A stretch of 64,000 bases of DNA from Fasciola hepatica (taxonomy: Eukaryota > Platyhelminthes > Trematoda > Plagiorchiida > Fasciolidae): contig CANUEZ040000012.1 of assembly GCA_948099385.1 (NCBI GenBank), positions 11,511,501-11,575,500 on the forward strand, given 5' to 3'. The position numbers and the translations under genes were made by a program. The notes beneath the pieces were generated by a model. That model worked only from the letters and a program-made list of their open reading frames with translations, was not told the origin of the DNA and ran no database searches. How positions within the stretch are numbered: the first letter of the stretch is position 1; each line of letters begins with the position of its first letter. This document shows positions 24,045 through 35,599 of this stretch, piece by piece.

Positions 24045-24901
24045 ATTCACCAGCGTATAGCTAAAGCCAGAAAATATTCAGCATTCATTATTATTCACCT
24101 ACTGCCTCCGCTCTCAACCAAGATTGTCATACAGAACGCACGCAGCATGGCACGCCACAGGCGCCATTGCACTCGGCTGCGCAAAAGGTCACAACGCAAT
24201 GACCGTCCTTTAAAGTTCCAATCCGCCGACGAAGTAATAGCTGGGGAATTCATAAGCAGTTGGCATATCATCGCTTATGCCACTCTATTCAAAAGAATCA
24301 GAATATTACCGGATAAAAAACCCCTCCAAAGACAGGTTTTTTGATCACTAAAGGTACCGCAGCTTCACCAAAGCAACCTGTGGCTGGAATACCAGTCGCC
24401 TTGCTATCTGTTGAGCAACTCCCAACACAAACGTCCTCCATTGCCTGCACAACGTTGGTTGACCTGGACCTGACCACTACCCCTTCTCCAGCGCATCGCC
24501 CTAGTAAAAGACCCCTCCTCCTGCCATCAACCTCAGCTTCCACAAATAGCAACCATATCCATGCCCAACCCGCAGTTAGCCCAGGGCCACCAAAGTCCCG
24601 TGCTTCCAGGCCCGCAATTGCTTATTTCAACCTACTGCCCACTTTCTCAACACCGAAAGACTCTGGGGAAGTCCGTAGCCAACAGTCCGCCAGTCCTAAC
24701 TCATGTTTCACGGTCCTGCGGACGCAAATCGTTCATAAGAGCCATGATGTGCCACGTAGCCAAGAGACTTATCAACAGAAACAATTCTGTTTCCCACAGC
24801 TTTTAGTTACACTGGCTACTCCCGCAAACCCCCGCCCCAAAGTTCTTCTCAGAGCCCCATCTAAAACCTCCACCAAGCATTCCAATGTATACCCCAAATA
24901 A
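24045..24901 (+). pseudogene. LINE-A ORF1 C-terminal part (A4)
   Basis: The segment with RLRKRSQRNDRPLKFQSADE and then DKKPLQRQ matches A6 ORF1 (RLRKTSLRTTCPLLFQFRNE, DKTPLQRE). This is the basic esterase-less, RNA-binding type ORF1. The downstream frame (24341-24901) is proline- and serine-rich, as is the corresponding part of A6. A frameshift at about 24344 separates them. The identical sequence occurs on the minus strand at 31848-32602. Confidence 0.7.
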
Positions 24902-25679
24902 CTCATGCCTACCAGTGAGCAGGACACAATCCTGCATCACCATAGAGCAGCCAACTACGCCTCAGCGTATTAGCGTAGTGCCGTGATCAGTCGACAACAT
25001 TTTCCAACTCCACTTTGCAATGCAGGCGAAAAAGTCTGCCAATTGACGCATCATCAGGCATCAGGACCAAAAGTTTCATACCACTCAAGTATGCCAAAAC
25101 AGCTTTCCAACCATATGGTGGAGAGCCAGCAACCCTTGACAAACCTCTCTTTCAAGGAGACAATTAAATAACTCTCTGTTGAATGACAGCCAAATGGCTC
25201 AGTTGTCAAAATCCTAACATTTTGCGGACACAGGATGGGCCAGCCCGACCGGCTACAGTTATTTTGTCGGTTCTGGTCCAGAGACAACTACCCGCTTCTT
25301 GTGTACCCCGTTGAACCCAGTCACCGCCACAGTCTACCATCTCACCTGCTTTTACCCACAATCTTAACATACAATCCACCACTTGGTTACTTTGCCTACC
25401 TCAAAATTCTCACCTCCACAAACGACCACTTCTTTTCTTGACAGCGCCCCCTGTCCATCCTCACCCGCCCAACAACAATCCTCATTCCAAACTACCGGCT
25501 CCTCACTTCTAACTCAGATTTAGACTCTATCGCTCCTACGCATGAAAACCCTGACATTATGTGTTCGTTTACTGATGTTTACCATCTTAGTAAAGTTAGC
25601 CACCAACACCGACCGATGGTAGTTCCTACTCCAAGCCACGACGGCGCAGCCGCACTTACTTCGTTCCTCAATAATCTTT

Positions 25680-26560
25680 AATCACTACTGAATAAAACCC
25701 ATACTCCCGGTAATGTAGCGCTATCATCTAACTCCGACATCATCGTCAAAGCCGAAACCTGGCTAAATGACTCTGTCCCATCGGACCAAATTTCTATTGC
25801 TGGTTAAAATCCTTCACAAAAATTCTTCTTCGTCGTCGTTGGGAAGACCACCTAATCCATACTAAGGACAGCTTGCCTACCGCTCCTCTCTAACCCAACA
25901 CTGGAAGCAATCCAGGACTTGTGGTGGGTAACGGTCCTTCTGGCCAACTCTCCACTCCATACTGGCCGCCCTAATCGACCACCCAATTCGAAAACCATGG
26001 ACCTCGTCCGCATAGCCAATGCTTTCGACCACTTCGCACTATTATCCTCTTTGTGGAAGCTCGTTGCTGACGATTTCAACTCGCTTAATATCTACCGGAA
26101 CACCAAGTCACCACCCCAGAGCTTCAGGAGCTTCGTTCTGACTATACGCGCAGAGCGCTGGGTCCAGCACTTAACGAAACCAACCAGAGGAAACGGCATA
26201 CTTGGCCTGGTATTTATCACCGGCCTATTGGATGTGGTAAATACCGCCCTTGATCGCTTCCCAGGCAGTAACCATAGAATATTCTGGTGCGGATTTACAG
26301 CCGGACCCATAGGCCCCATGTGTAGCTCATCTCAACAGCCCCTTAACACGATCAACTCTATAAACCTCGAGCCCGTGCCTCGCCCTCTCAACTGGTGTGA
26401 CCACTTCCTGCAGCACCACCCTCAGCTTGCTGCTGACGTGCTCTGCGATAAGCTGCAAAGTTGCTTGTCAGTGAATACCACTATCGGGACCAACCGCTCT
26501 AAAACCTGCAGCTCTTATTTTGCAAGGCTGCAAAGTAAACATGCAAAACTGGAGGAGATC
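25680..26560 (+). pseudogene. LINE-A endonuclease (A4)
   Basis: Opens with a SLLNK segment and AETWLNDSVPSDQISIAG (the ETWL metal-binding region), frameshifts near 25805, and continues in the frame 25919-26563. There, DDFNSLNIY sits where A6 has the catalytic AGDFNASSICW, and GSNHRIFWC where A6 has GSDHRMVSC. The SDH catalytic Asp is thus Asn. The family role is target nicking. The same substitutions occur in A5. Confidence 0.75.
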
Positions 26561-26815
26561 TAAAACGAAACCAGAGATTTCTCCACATAGTTGCAACTTT
26601 ACTCCCTCGCTCTGCACCCATAAGTCTCCGGACTGATGAACTTCTGAAAAAGCAGGAGCTTCCGGCTTTGAACTCCCTCGATAGACCTCACCGACAGGTA
26701 AAGAGCAGAAGTCACAGAGAGTCCTCGGGGACGCCGTATTTAATTTTGGGAAAAAACACAAATTCAACCTGCAACCGAAATCGCTGAGGCGACCAATACC
26801 TTCTTCTCAGAATCC

Positions 26816-28172
26816 ATGAATACCGATGCCGCTTCAAATTCACCCCGCGTACCTTCCATCACCGACCAGGTTCTCCCTGACATTGGGTTAAATTTGAAGG
26901 ACGTGGCCCATCTACTGCTGCGGGTTAGACCCTCCTCCCGCCCTGGCTATGACGGCATTCCCAACCACGTTTTCATCTTGGTGGAACAAACATCGCCGCT
27001 ATCCTTATGAGTCTTTATAACTTATCACTCGAGCATGACACGTTTCTATCCTAGAGAAAAATTTCGACTATTATCCCCATCCACAAAAAAGGTTCAGTGC
27101 GTGATCCTTCGAATTGCCCTTCTAATAATCACACCCCTTTAGCTGCCAGAAAAAATGGAACGTTCGATTAAACAGCGGACGTCCGATTTTCAAGACAATA
27201 GAACTCTGAGCCTACGGTATCTATGGTCCACCATTATCATGAATCACTTCTCACCTGTCGGACCGAGCCTGGATTGTACATGCTAATGGTCACTTATCGC
27301 AGCCCGTGCCCGTCACTAGCGAAGTTGTACAGGGAAGCTTACTTGGTCTTTCATCTTTTACTCTATATTGACGACATTTTTCTGGTTATGCGGCACGGAA
27401 TTCCCTTCCTCTTCTCCGACGTCATCAAAACCGTCCACGAGTTCCACCATAAAGGTTTGAGCACATCTTTGTCTGACATAGACAATGACCTTAAGAAACT
27501 TGACCAATGGCTCATTTCATGGCAGATGTGCTTCTCGACCTCCAAAAGCTTCTACACAGCCTATAGATATAAAGTCCCTCCCGGAGCCCTATAACTAAGT
27601 CAATTCCCAACCGCCCCAAGTTTATCAGTGAGGGATTTTGGGTTTTCAAACATCAACAACCTGAAATTCTCCTCGGAATATGTCCCGCTCCAGACAGATT
27701 ACAGACCCTTCTCTCAGATCGTTCAAAATGGAACATAGTATTCTCCTTACATACCAATCCCACACAAGACCCAACCTCGAATACTGCTCTATTATTTTCT
27801 CCGGAATGTCTAAAACTGATAGGATGCACCTTGAGAAATTCCAGCGTACGTTTACCAAGAACCTAATAGGATGCTCTTCCCCAGTGAGTCATGAAGTGCG
27901 AGGCACTCTTCTAAAACTCAACGTCCCATGGCTCAGAGATGTCAGGCCTAAATTGGGTTTTCTATACAGACTTATTCGTCGCTCTTCATTCCCTTCCACC
28001 ATTCCTATGCGGTTTTCTCAACCCTCATCTTATCCCCTACGCCATGGGAACTTCAGTCTGACCATCCCACAGTCGAGGTTTGCGATACAACCCTATTACT
28101 CTCTCAGAAAATACGTGGGACTTTGGAATGACCTACCTCGGACCGTTCGCGAATGCCAGTCCTCACGGCTTA
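26816..28172 (+). pseudogene. LINE-A reverse transcriptase (A4)
   Basis: Broken into frames 26816-27010 (RVRPSSRPGYDGIPNHVF type entry motif), 27223-27594 and 27680-28172. The second contains YIDDIFLVMRHGIPFLFSDV, in which the active-site FADD reads FSDV, so catalysis is lost. The thumb follows, with TRPNLEYCSIIFSGMSKTDR and LWNDLPRTV. The copy ends within the tail at 28172. Confidence 0.8.
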
Positions 28173-28576
28173 TCCAGAGGTGATGGCAAAGACCGATTGG
28201 TGAATTAAATAAGGCGGGGTCTTGTTGGGGGCTGTTGACAAAGGGTGAACGTGGGTGTTGTTTAAACTCACGAGAGCTGGCAGACATCCAACTAGTTATA
28301 CTTACAAACGGCAACAAATCGTATCTTAAAGCAACGTAGATAAAATGCAGTTTTTGTGGAAACAGTTAGCTTAGCGTCGCTTATTAGGCAGAAAATGGTA
28401 GTTTTGGGATATGGCGCTATGATCCTATTAACAGAACCCGTTTTTGAAGGCCAGCTGGAGGGATAGGAGAGAACAGGAGAGGAAGGGGAAACCAGGGTTT
28501 TGAAGTTCGATGCCTTCTTCGTAAGCCCGATCCTCAGATATGCTGGTGTTGGTCGAAGACAGCAGTTGACCGACGG
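28173..28576. other. 404-bp palindrome spacer
   Basis: Unique sequence between the arms. Its right part (about 28440-28576) is the continuation of the minus-strand copy A5: complement of 28503-28540 encodes EDRAYEEGIEL, equivalent to the RT C-terminus DRAYEESVGY of A1. Its left part (about 28173-28440) shows no recognisable feature. Confidence 0.75.
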
Positions 28577-29933
28577 TAAGCCGTGATGACTAGCATTCGC
28601 GAACGGTCTGAGGTAGGTCATTCCAAAGCCCCACGTATTTTCTGAGAGAGTAATAGGGTTGTATCGCAAACCTCGACTGTGGGATGGTCAGACTGAAGTT
28701 CCCATGGCGTAGGGGATAAGATGAGGGTTGAGAAAACCGCATAGGAATGGTGGAAGGGAATGAAGAGCGACGAATAAGTCTGTATAGAAAACCCAATTTA
28801 GGCCTGACATCTCTGAGCCATGGGACGTTGAGTTTTAGAAGAGTGCCTCGCTCTTCATGGCTCACTGGGGAAGAGCATCCTATTAGGTTCTTGGTAAACG
28901 TACGCTGGAATTTCTCAAGGTGCATCCTATCAGTTTTAGACATTCCGGAGAAAATAATAGAGCAGTATTCGAGGTTGGGTCTTGTGTGGGATTGGTATGT
29001 AAGGAGAATACTATGTTCCATTTTGAACGATCTGAGAGAAGGGTCTGTAATCTGTCTGGAGCGGGACATATTCCGAGGAGAATTTCAGGTTGTTGATGTT
29101 TGAAAACCCAAAATCCCTCACTGATAAACTTGGGGCGGTTGGGAATTGACTTAGTTATAGGGCTCCGGGAGGGACTTTATATCTATAGGCTGTGTAGAAG
29201 CTTTTGGAGGTCGAGAAGCACATCTGCCATGAAATGAGCCATTGGTCAAGTTTCTTAAGGTCATTGTCTATGTCAGACAAAGATGTGCTCAAACCTTTAT
29301 GGTGGAACTCGTGGACGGTTTTGATGACGTCGGAGAAGAGGAAGGGAATTCCGTGCCGCATAACCAGAAAAATGTCGTCAATATAGAGTAAAAGATGAAA
29401 GACCAAGTAAGCTTCCCTGTACAACTTCGCTAGTGACGGGCACGGGCTGCGATAAGTGACCATTAGCATGTACAATCCAGGCTCGGTCCGACAGGTGAGA
29501 AGTGATTCATGATAATGGTGGACCATAGATACCGTAGGCTCAGAGTTCTATTGTCTTGGAAATCGGACGTCCGCTGTTTAATCGAACGTTCCATTTTTTC
29601 TGGCAGCTAAAGGGGTGTGATTATTAGAAGGGCAATTCGAAGGATCACGCACTGAACCTTTTTTGTGGATGGGGATAATAGTCGAAATTTTTCTCTAGGA
29701 TAGAAACGTGTCATGCTCGAGTGATAAGTTATAAAGACTCATAAGGATAGCGGCGATGTTTGTTCCACCAAGATGAAAACGTGGTTGGGAATGCCGTCAT
29801 AGCCAGGGCGGGAGGAGGGTCTAACCCGCAGCAGTAGATGGGCCACGTCCTTCAAATTTAACCCAATGTCAGGGAGAACCTGGTCGGTGATGGAAGGTAC
29901 GCGGGGTGAATTTGAAGCGGCATCGGTATTCAT
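28577..29933 (-). pseudogene. LINE-A reverse transcriptase (A5)
   Basis: Mirror of the A4 RT. The thumb frame 29069-28590 differs from A4 by one residue (Val to Glu in the SHEERG segment, near 28853). The FSDV box in place of FADD is shared, at about 29329-29340. The C-terminus extends into the spacer, reading DRAYEE at about 28515-28535 in another frame. Confidence 0.8.
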
Positions 29934-30185
29934 GGATTCTGAGAAGAAGGTATTGGTCGCCTCAGCGATTTCGGTTGCAGGTTGAATTTGTGTTTTTTCC
30001 CAAAATTAAATACGGCGTCCCCGAGGACTCTCTGTGACTTCTGCTCTTTACCTGTCGGTGAGGTCTATCGAGGGAGTTCAAAGCCGGAAGCTCCTGCTTT
30101 TTCAGAAGTTCATCAGTCCGGAGACTTATGGGTGCAGAGCGAGGGAGTAAAGTTGCAACTATGTGGAGAAATCTCTGGTTTCGTT

Positions 30186-31070
30186 TTAGATCTCCTCCAG
30201 TTTTGCATGTTTACTTTGCAGCCTTGCAAAATAAGAGCTGCAGGTTTTAGAGCGGTTGGTCCCGATAGTGGTATTCACTGACAAGCAACTTTGCAGCTTA
30301 TCGCAGAGCACGTCAGCAGCAAGCTGAGGGTGGTGCTGCAGGAAGTGGTCACACCAGTTGAGAGGGCGAGGCACGGGCTCGAGGTTTATAGAGTTGATCG
30401 TGTTAAGGGGCTGTTGAGATGAGCTACACATGGGGCCTATGGGTCCGGCTGTAAATCCGCACCAGAATATTCTATGGTTACTGCCTGGGAAGCGATCAAG
30501 GGCGGTATTTACCACATCCAATAGGCCGGTGATAAATACCAGGCCAAGTATGCCGTTTCCTCTGGTTGGTTTCGTTAAGTGCTGGACCCAGCGCTCTGCG
30601 CGTATAGTCAGAACGAAGCTCCTGAAGCTCTGGGGTGGTGACTTGGTGTTCCGGTAGATATTAAGCGAGTTGAAATCGTCAGCAACGAGCTTCCACAAAG
30701 AGGATAATAGTGCGAAGTGGTCGAAAGCATTGGCTATGCGGACGAGGTCCATGGTTTTCGAATTGGGTGGTCGATTAGGGCGGCCAGTATGGAGTGGAGA
30801 GTTGGCCAGAAGGACCGTTACCCACCACAAGTCCTGGATTGCTTCCAGTGTTGGGTTAGAGAGGAGCGGTAGGCAAGCTGTCCTTAGTATGGATTAGGTG
30901 GTCTTCCCAACGACGACGAAGAAGAATTTTTGTGAAGGATTTTAACCAGCAATAGAAATTTGGTCCGATGGGACAGAGTCATTTAGCCAGGTTTCGGCTT
31001 TGACGATGATGTCGGAGTTAGATGATAGCGCTACATTACCGGGAGTATGGGTTTTATTCAGTAGTGATTA
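30186..31070 (-). pseudogene. LINE-A endonuclease (A5)
   Basis: Same sequence as the A4 endonuclease, including DDFNS and GSNHR in place of the canonical GDFN and GSDHR, and the same frameshift between the ETWL segment and the main frame (30830-30186). Confidence 0.75.
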
Positions 31071-31847
31071 AAGATTATTGAGGAACGAAGTAAGTGCGGC
31101 TGCGCCGTCGTGGCTTGGAGTAGGAACTACCATCGGTCGGTGTTGGTGGCTAACTTTACTAAGATGGTAAACATCAGTAAACGAACACATAATGTCAGGG
31201 TTTTCATGCGTAGGAGCGATAGAGTCTAAATCTGAGTTAGAAGTGAGGAGCCGGTAGTTTGGAATGAGGATTGTTGTTGGGCGGGTGAGGATGGACAGGG
31301 GGCGCTGTCAAGAAAAGAAGTGGTCGTTTGTGGAGGTGAGAATTTTGAGGTAGGCAAAGTAACCAAGTGGTGGATTGTATGTTAAGATTGTGGGTAAAAG
31401 CAGGTGAGATGGTAGACTGTGGCGGTGACTGGGTTCAACGGGGTACACAAGAAGCGGGTAGTTGTCTCTGGACCAGAACCGACAAAATAACTGTAGCCGG
31501 TCGGGCTGGCCCATCCTGTGTCCGCAAAATGTTAGGATTTTGACAACTGAGCCATTTGGCTGTCATTCAACAGAGAGTTATTTAATTGTCTCCTTGAAAG
31601 AGAGGTTTGTCAAGGGTTGCTGGCTCTCCACCATATGGTTGGAAAGCTGTTTTGGCATACTTGAGTGGTATGAAACTTTTGGTCCTGATGCCTGATGATG
31701 CGTCAATTGGCAGACTTTTTCGCCTGCATTGCAAAGTGGAGTTGGAAAATGTTGTCGACTGATCACGGCACTACGCTAATACGCTGAGGCGTAGTTGGCT
31801 GCTCTATGGTGATGCAGGATTGTGTCCTGCTCACTGGTAGGCATGAG

Positions 31848-32602
31848 TTATTTGGGGTATACATTGGAATGCTTGGTGGAGGTTTTAGATGGGGCTCTGA
31901 GAAGAACTTTGGGGCGGGGGTTTGCGGGAGTAGCCAGTGTAACTAAAAGCTGTGGGAAACAGAATTGTTTCTGTTGATAAGTCTCTTGGCTACGTGGCAC
32001 ATCATGGCTCTTATGAACGATTTGCGTCCGCAGGACCGTGAAACATGAGTTAGGACTGGCGGACTGTTGGCTACGGACTTCCCCAGAGTCTTTCGGTGTT
32101 GAGAAAGTGGGCAGTAGGTTGAAATAAGCAATTGCGGGCCTGGAAGCACGGGACTTTGGTGGCCCTGGGCTAACTGCGGGTTGGGCATGGATATGGTTGC
32201 TATTTGTGGAAGCTGAGGTTGATGGCAGGAGGAGGGGTCTTTTACTAGGGCGATGCGCTGGAGAAGGGGTAGTGGTCAGGTCCAGGTCAACCAACGTTGT
32301 GCAGGCAATGGAGGACGTTTGTGTTGGGAGTTGCTCAACAGATAGCAAGGCGACTGGTATTCCAGCCACAGGTTGCTTTGGTGAAGCTGCGGTACCTTTA
32401 GTGATCAAAAAACCTGTCTTTGGAGGGGTTTTTTATCCGGTAATATTCTGATTCTTTTGAATAGAGTGGCATAAGCGATGATATGCCAACTGCTTATGAA
32501 TTCCCCAGCTATTACTTCGTCGGCGGATTGGAACTTTAAAGGACGGTCATTGCGTTGTGACCTTTTGCGCAGCCGAGTGCAATGGCGCCTGTGGCGTGCC
32601 AT
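31848..32602 (-). pseudogene. LINE-A ORF1 C-terminal part (A5)
   Basis: Identical in translation to A4 24147-24901: basic RLRKRSQRND segment, DKKPLQR, then a proline- and serine-rich region. The N-terminal part of ORF1 is absent because the arm ends at 32640. Confidence 0.7.
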
Positions 32603-32640
32603 GCTGCGTGCATTCTGTATGGAAGCTTGGTTGAGAACAA

Positions 32641-33248
32641 GACTGCAGGTGAAGACTTCATTCCTTGTTTCACTTTTCGCGATGAACTGTCCGTTGTTGA
32701 GCGTTGTGTGCTCTGAGGGGACCGATACGTTGTTCCTCGTAGTTTGATCTCAACTATCATTCAAAGCGCTCACGAAGGATGTCCGGAAATATTTGGTACC
32801 AAAGTGCACTTCGGAGAATTTTGTTGGTGGCCTGGACTATACACCTTGGTCGAAGCTGTCGTTGGGGATTGTTCGGCATGTCAGCATTCAGGAAAAACTG
32901 TCAAACCGATTTCTTCACCAGCACAGCCGATTTTATATCCCATGATTCAACGAGATACAGTGGTTACTGCTATCGTGAGTCGGTTTCAGAGTGCTCCAGT
33001 GGGCAAGCGAAATATTTTCTTTGCCATTTATGTCCGCAGCAAGCTACCGGACGCTCTACAATGCTGGGAAGTGACCTCTTTCTTTGTAATTAAATGGCTC
33101 AAATATATGTTTCTACCGTTAAGTCTGCCAGAGGAAACTGTGGCGCATAAAAGTCCTCTGTCAGGGGGCAGGGGTCCATGTATTCCTTTCCATGAGTTAC
33201 ATCAAACACTAGAGGACAGTTCCATATAACACTGCAGCAGAAGGCAAG
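32641..33248 (+). pseudogene. Ty3/gypsy integrase, 5' part (interrupted by BEL-1)
   Basis: The plus strand shows a segment equivalent to FRDELSVVERCVL and RYVVPRSL, leading into the zinc domain IIQSAHEGCPEIFGTKVHF, then FCWWPGLYTLVEAVVGDCSACQ. The HHCC domain keeps the first His and both Cys, but the second His is Cys (HEGC for HEGH). The core follows in broken frames. The last codons before 33248 fit the end of the core just before the GMVERF-type helix, which is found at 40303. The element is on the opposite strand to BEL-1. Confidence 0.8.
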
Positions 33249-33603
33249 TGCAAGATACCTCTGAACAAGACGCAGCCAAATTCAGTGCAGATCCCGAAAT
33301 CAGAGGGCGATTATTGGCGAAACTCTGAGATACTAGATTACTGAATTAAAAATGACACGAAACAGATACAAACCTGAACTATGCGATCACATGGAATCAA
33401 AAATAAGAACCGAATTGTGGCGCGCAAGAGAGAAGCATGTACGTCACGCAGGTCCAGCATAAGAATATGAAGAACAAACGTTGTTCATAAAAGCATTTAG
33501 TGTATAAAACTGAGCAATAGTGTAAATAGAGCAGTGATGTTGAGGAAAACATGGAACTGCGGTGTTTTCTTTGGGGGGGTGAATTTTCACGACCGGTCGT
33601 TCC
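33249..33603 (-). repeat. BEL-1 3' LTR (left)
   Basis: Shares with the right LTR and the solo LTR the blocks GATCCCGAAATCA, CGTCACGCAGGTCCA and GACCGGTCGTT in the same order. It is about 20 bases shorter. It adjoins, on the internal side, a polypurine run on the coding strand (complement of about 33604-33620, GGTGGGTGGTGG), the expected polypurine tract. Confidence 0.85.
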
Positions 33604-34399
33604 ACCACCCACCAAAATCCTCCCGAATCTTAGCAGAATCGAAGGTTTGGCATAAGGGTACCGATTCTTTCTACCTATCTAGACCCTGCCGTCAGTGCGC
33701 GTACCTAGTACTTTGTCGTTAACGTTCTACTCACGATCGCACCTGATCCGGTGACCACACCGACGCGATGTTACTCTGCATCGTCCATGAGAAGGGCTGA
33801 TCAACGGCGGGCGTGAAGGAGGAACGTAGGTGCCGTTCTCGGGGCAGCCGTCGCGCGTCGGCTGCCTGTGCTTGTGTGAGAGTGTGTGCGTGTGGGTGTC
33901 ACGGGTGAAGTCGTACTCCGGTATATTAGAATATAGTAACAGCCAACACCTACGGGAGGTACTTTCCATACTGCCAGTGGTAAACGAGGAACAATCAGCC
34001 GTACAGCCTGTTTAGTGGGGGTCACGAAGCATAAACGTGTCATGTAAGTGGGTGATTGGTTTGTGTCTTGGTGTATGATTGAATGACAACTACTACCGCA
34101 TATGGGAAAGCCCTCTATAATAGCAACGAAGTACGGTGAGCACCGCAACGTGTTTGATGGAGCTCATGGAGTATAAACGTATATCGCGTACGTGTGTGTG
34201 TCCAAGTGATGGTCTAGTTCAATGTCAGTATGTCATAAATGCCCCCACACATGGGAGATGCCTTCAACCATTCCAAAGGCGAATGAGAAATAGTCTACTG
34301 GGTTTCCGTGTTATCGGCTTCTCCGTTTTCACTCTAGAGGAGGCTAATACTGCGTACGCCGTGAATTAGCACTCTGTTGGCGGTCTTCAGTATGGCAGT

Positions 34400-35546
34400 T
34401 CTTATCATTTTGTCAGAGCTTTTGATGGTTCTCATGACAACGGCCAAAGGCCAGATGATGAAATGCGCCTACTCATCTGCGGCCATCACCGCATCCCCAA
34501 CCTTGAATGCTCTTGCCCTGATCAGCCACTTTCGTCGAGCTTGCAGAGTCGGTGGGTGCTCCGGCAGCCATCGTCTTCAAAAGCCTTGGCAAGATAGTTT
34601 GCTTGTTCCCATCAGTGGAGGTAGCTTCCAGGAAGGTTTGTCGGTCCTTGAAAACCCTCGTTCGACCTTAACGTCATAAGTCGTTCGGGGTGAGCGCCAG
34701 GTGGGTGGGATCGCCGTTGGTTACCGGAGCCAGTGGGCGGTTGTTCAGAATTCTCTCGACCTCAGTCATGACGCTGCTCAACGGCTCGTCGTCGGGCGGC
34801 TGTTGCTTCATAATCGACAGCAATGTTTGCCTCGTGGACCGGATCAGGCGTTCCCATACTCCACCCCGATAACTGGCCTGCGGGGACTTGAAGTGCCATC
34901 ATATGCCATAGGCCACTTTTCGATCCTGTAGTTTGTCCCTATTCATACTTTTGTGCCAACTCTGCAGTTTCCGATGAACGCCCACGAAGTTCGACCCATT
35001 GTCTAAGTATATATCTGCTGGTAAGCCTTTTCGGTTGCTAAAGCGCTGCAAGGCCCGTAGGAAAGAGTTGGTTGTCATCGAATGCGCATTTTCTAGGTGT
35101 ACCGCACGTGACTTCATGCATGTCATGATACACCCAAATCGTTTTTCCAACCTTTTCCCACACTCAATCCACAAGGGCCCAAAGTAGTCCGACCCGGTGT
35201 CGCTGAACAAACACCAACGCGGAGTCACTCTGCGTTCTGGTAGTGGGGCTATATATTGTCTGCTTGCTGCTGCATTACGTCTCCTACAATCTACACAAGG
35301 TCGGAATACGCGTTTTACGGTCACTCTCCCTCTCAAAAACCAAAGACGTCTTCGGATGACGTCCGTAACGGGACTTCTCCCGGCATGTACCTCCACGGTG
35401 TGGATGTGTTGAATCATTAGTTCTATCACGGGTTGTCGATCCGGTAGAAATATGGGGTATTTTGTGTCAAAACCCAGGTGGGAGTTGGTCAGCCTACCAT
35501 CTACCCGTAGTAGTCCATTGTTGAGTTTGATGTTTACATGTTGCAA
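34400..35546 (-). pseudogene. BEL-1 integrase
   Basis: The main frame 35546-34899 begins with an LRVDGRL segment, then the zinc domain (H at IQHIHTVEVHAG, CVDCRRRN), then the core: SDTGSDYFGPL with the first catalytic Asp, MKSRAVHLENAHSM, and DNGSNFVG with the second. A stop at 34899 interrupts it. Downstream minus-strand sequence to about 34400 continues the family pattern (GGVWERLI, EVERILNNRPL, LTPN). Role: insertion of element cDNA. Without the interrupting stop the core would be well preserved. Confidence 0.88.
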
Positions 35547-35599
35547 GTCGCCTCTTGGAGATAATATTCCTTTGTCGATTGGTCCCGCTTCTTCGGCCC

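Larger units (their letters stand above)
21627..28172 (+). mobile_element. LINE-A copy A4 (left palindrome copy)
   Basis: Plus-strand LINE-A with ORF1 N-terminus (21627-22080), an insertion of about 2 kb (22080-24040), ORF1 remainder (24045-24901), endonuclease (25680-26560) and RT (26816-28172). It stops abruptly at 28172 inside the RT tail, where the palindrome spacer begins. No 3' UTR is attached. From about 24110 to 28172 it is mirrored almost perfectly by copy A5. Confidence 0.85.
24110..28172. repeat. Left arm of about 4.06-kb palindrome
   Basis: Paired positions sum to 56749, so the mirror of 24110 is 32639 and the mirror of 28172 is 28577. Every translated frame I compared between 24147 and 27890 is identical in the two arms, on both strands. 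The first visible differences are at 27896 and 28141, with several more between 28160 and 28172. At the outer edge the left arm continues into LINE-A ORF1, whereas the right arm passes into Ty3/gypsy. Confidence 0.95.
28440..32640 (-). mobile_element. LINE-A copy A5 (right palindrome copy)
   Basis: Minus-strand LINE-A with the same broken ORF1 (32602-31848), endonuclease (31070-30186) and RT (29933-28577) as A4, including the same stops and substitutions. Unlike A4 it keeps the RT tail (to about 28500) but loses the start of ORF1 at 32640. No 3' UTR of the family type was recognised. Confidence 0.85.
28577..32640. repeat. Right arm of about 4.06-kb palindrome
   Basis: Reverse complement of 24110-28172. 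The outer edge is close to 32640: beyond the segment complementary to CTCTCAACCAAG, the flank is Ty3/gypsy sequence rather than LINE-A. The arm therefore lacks the 5' part of ORF1 that the left copy keeps. Confidence 0.95.

Noticed and set aside
24860..25440. Separate gene between ORF1 and endonuclease in A4
   Set aside because: The frame at 25235-25441 sits in the normal spacer between ORF1 and ORF2 of the LINE and shows no domain.
24110..32640. Two independent LINE insertions in opposite orientation
   Set aside because: Arm ends do not match LINE ends, and the same inactivating changes occur in both copies.
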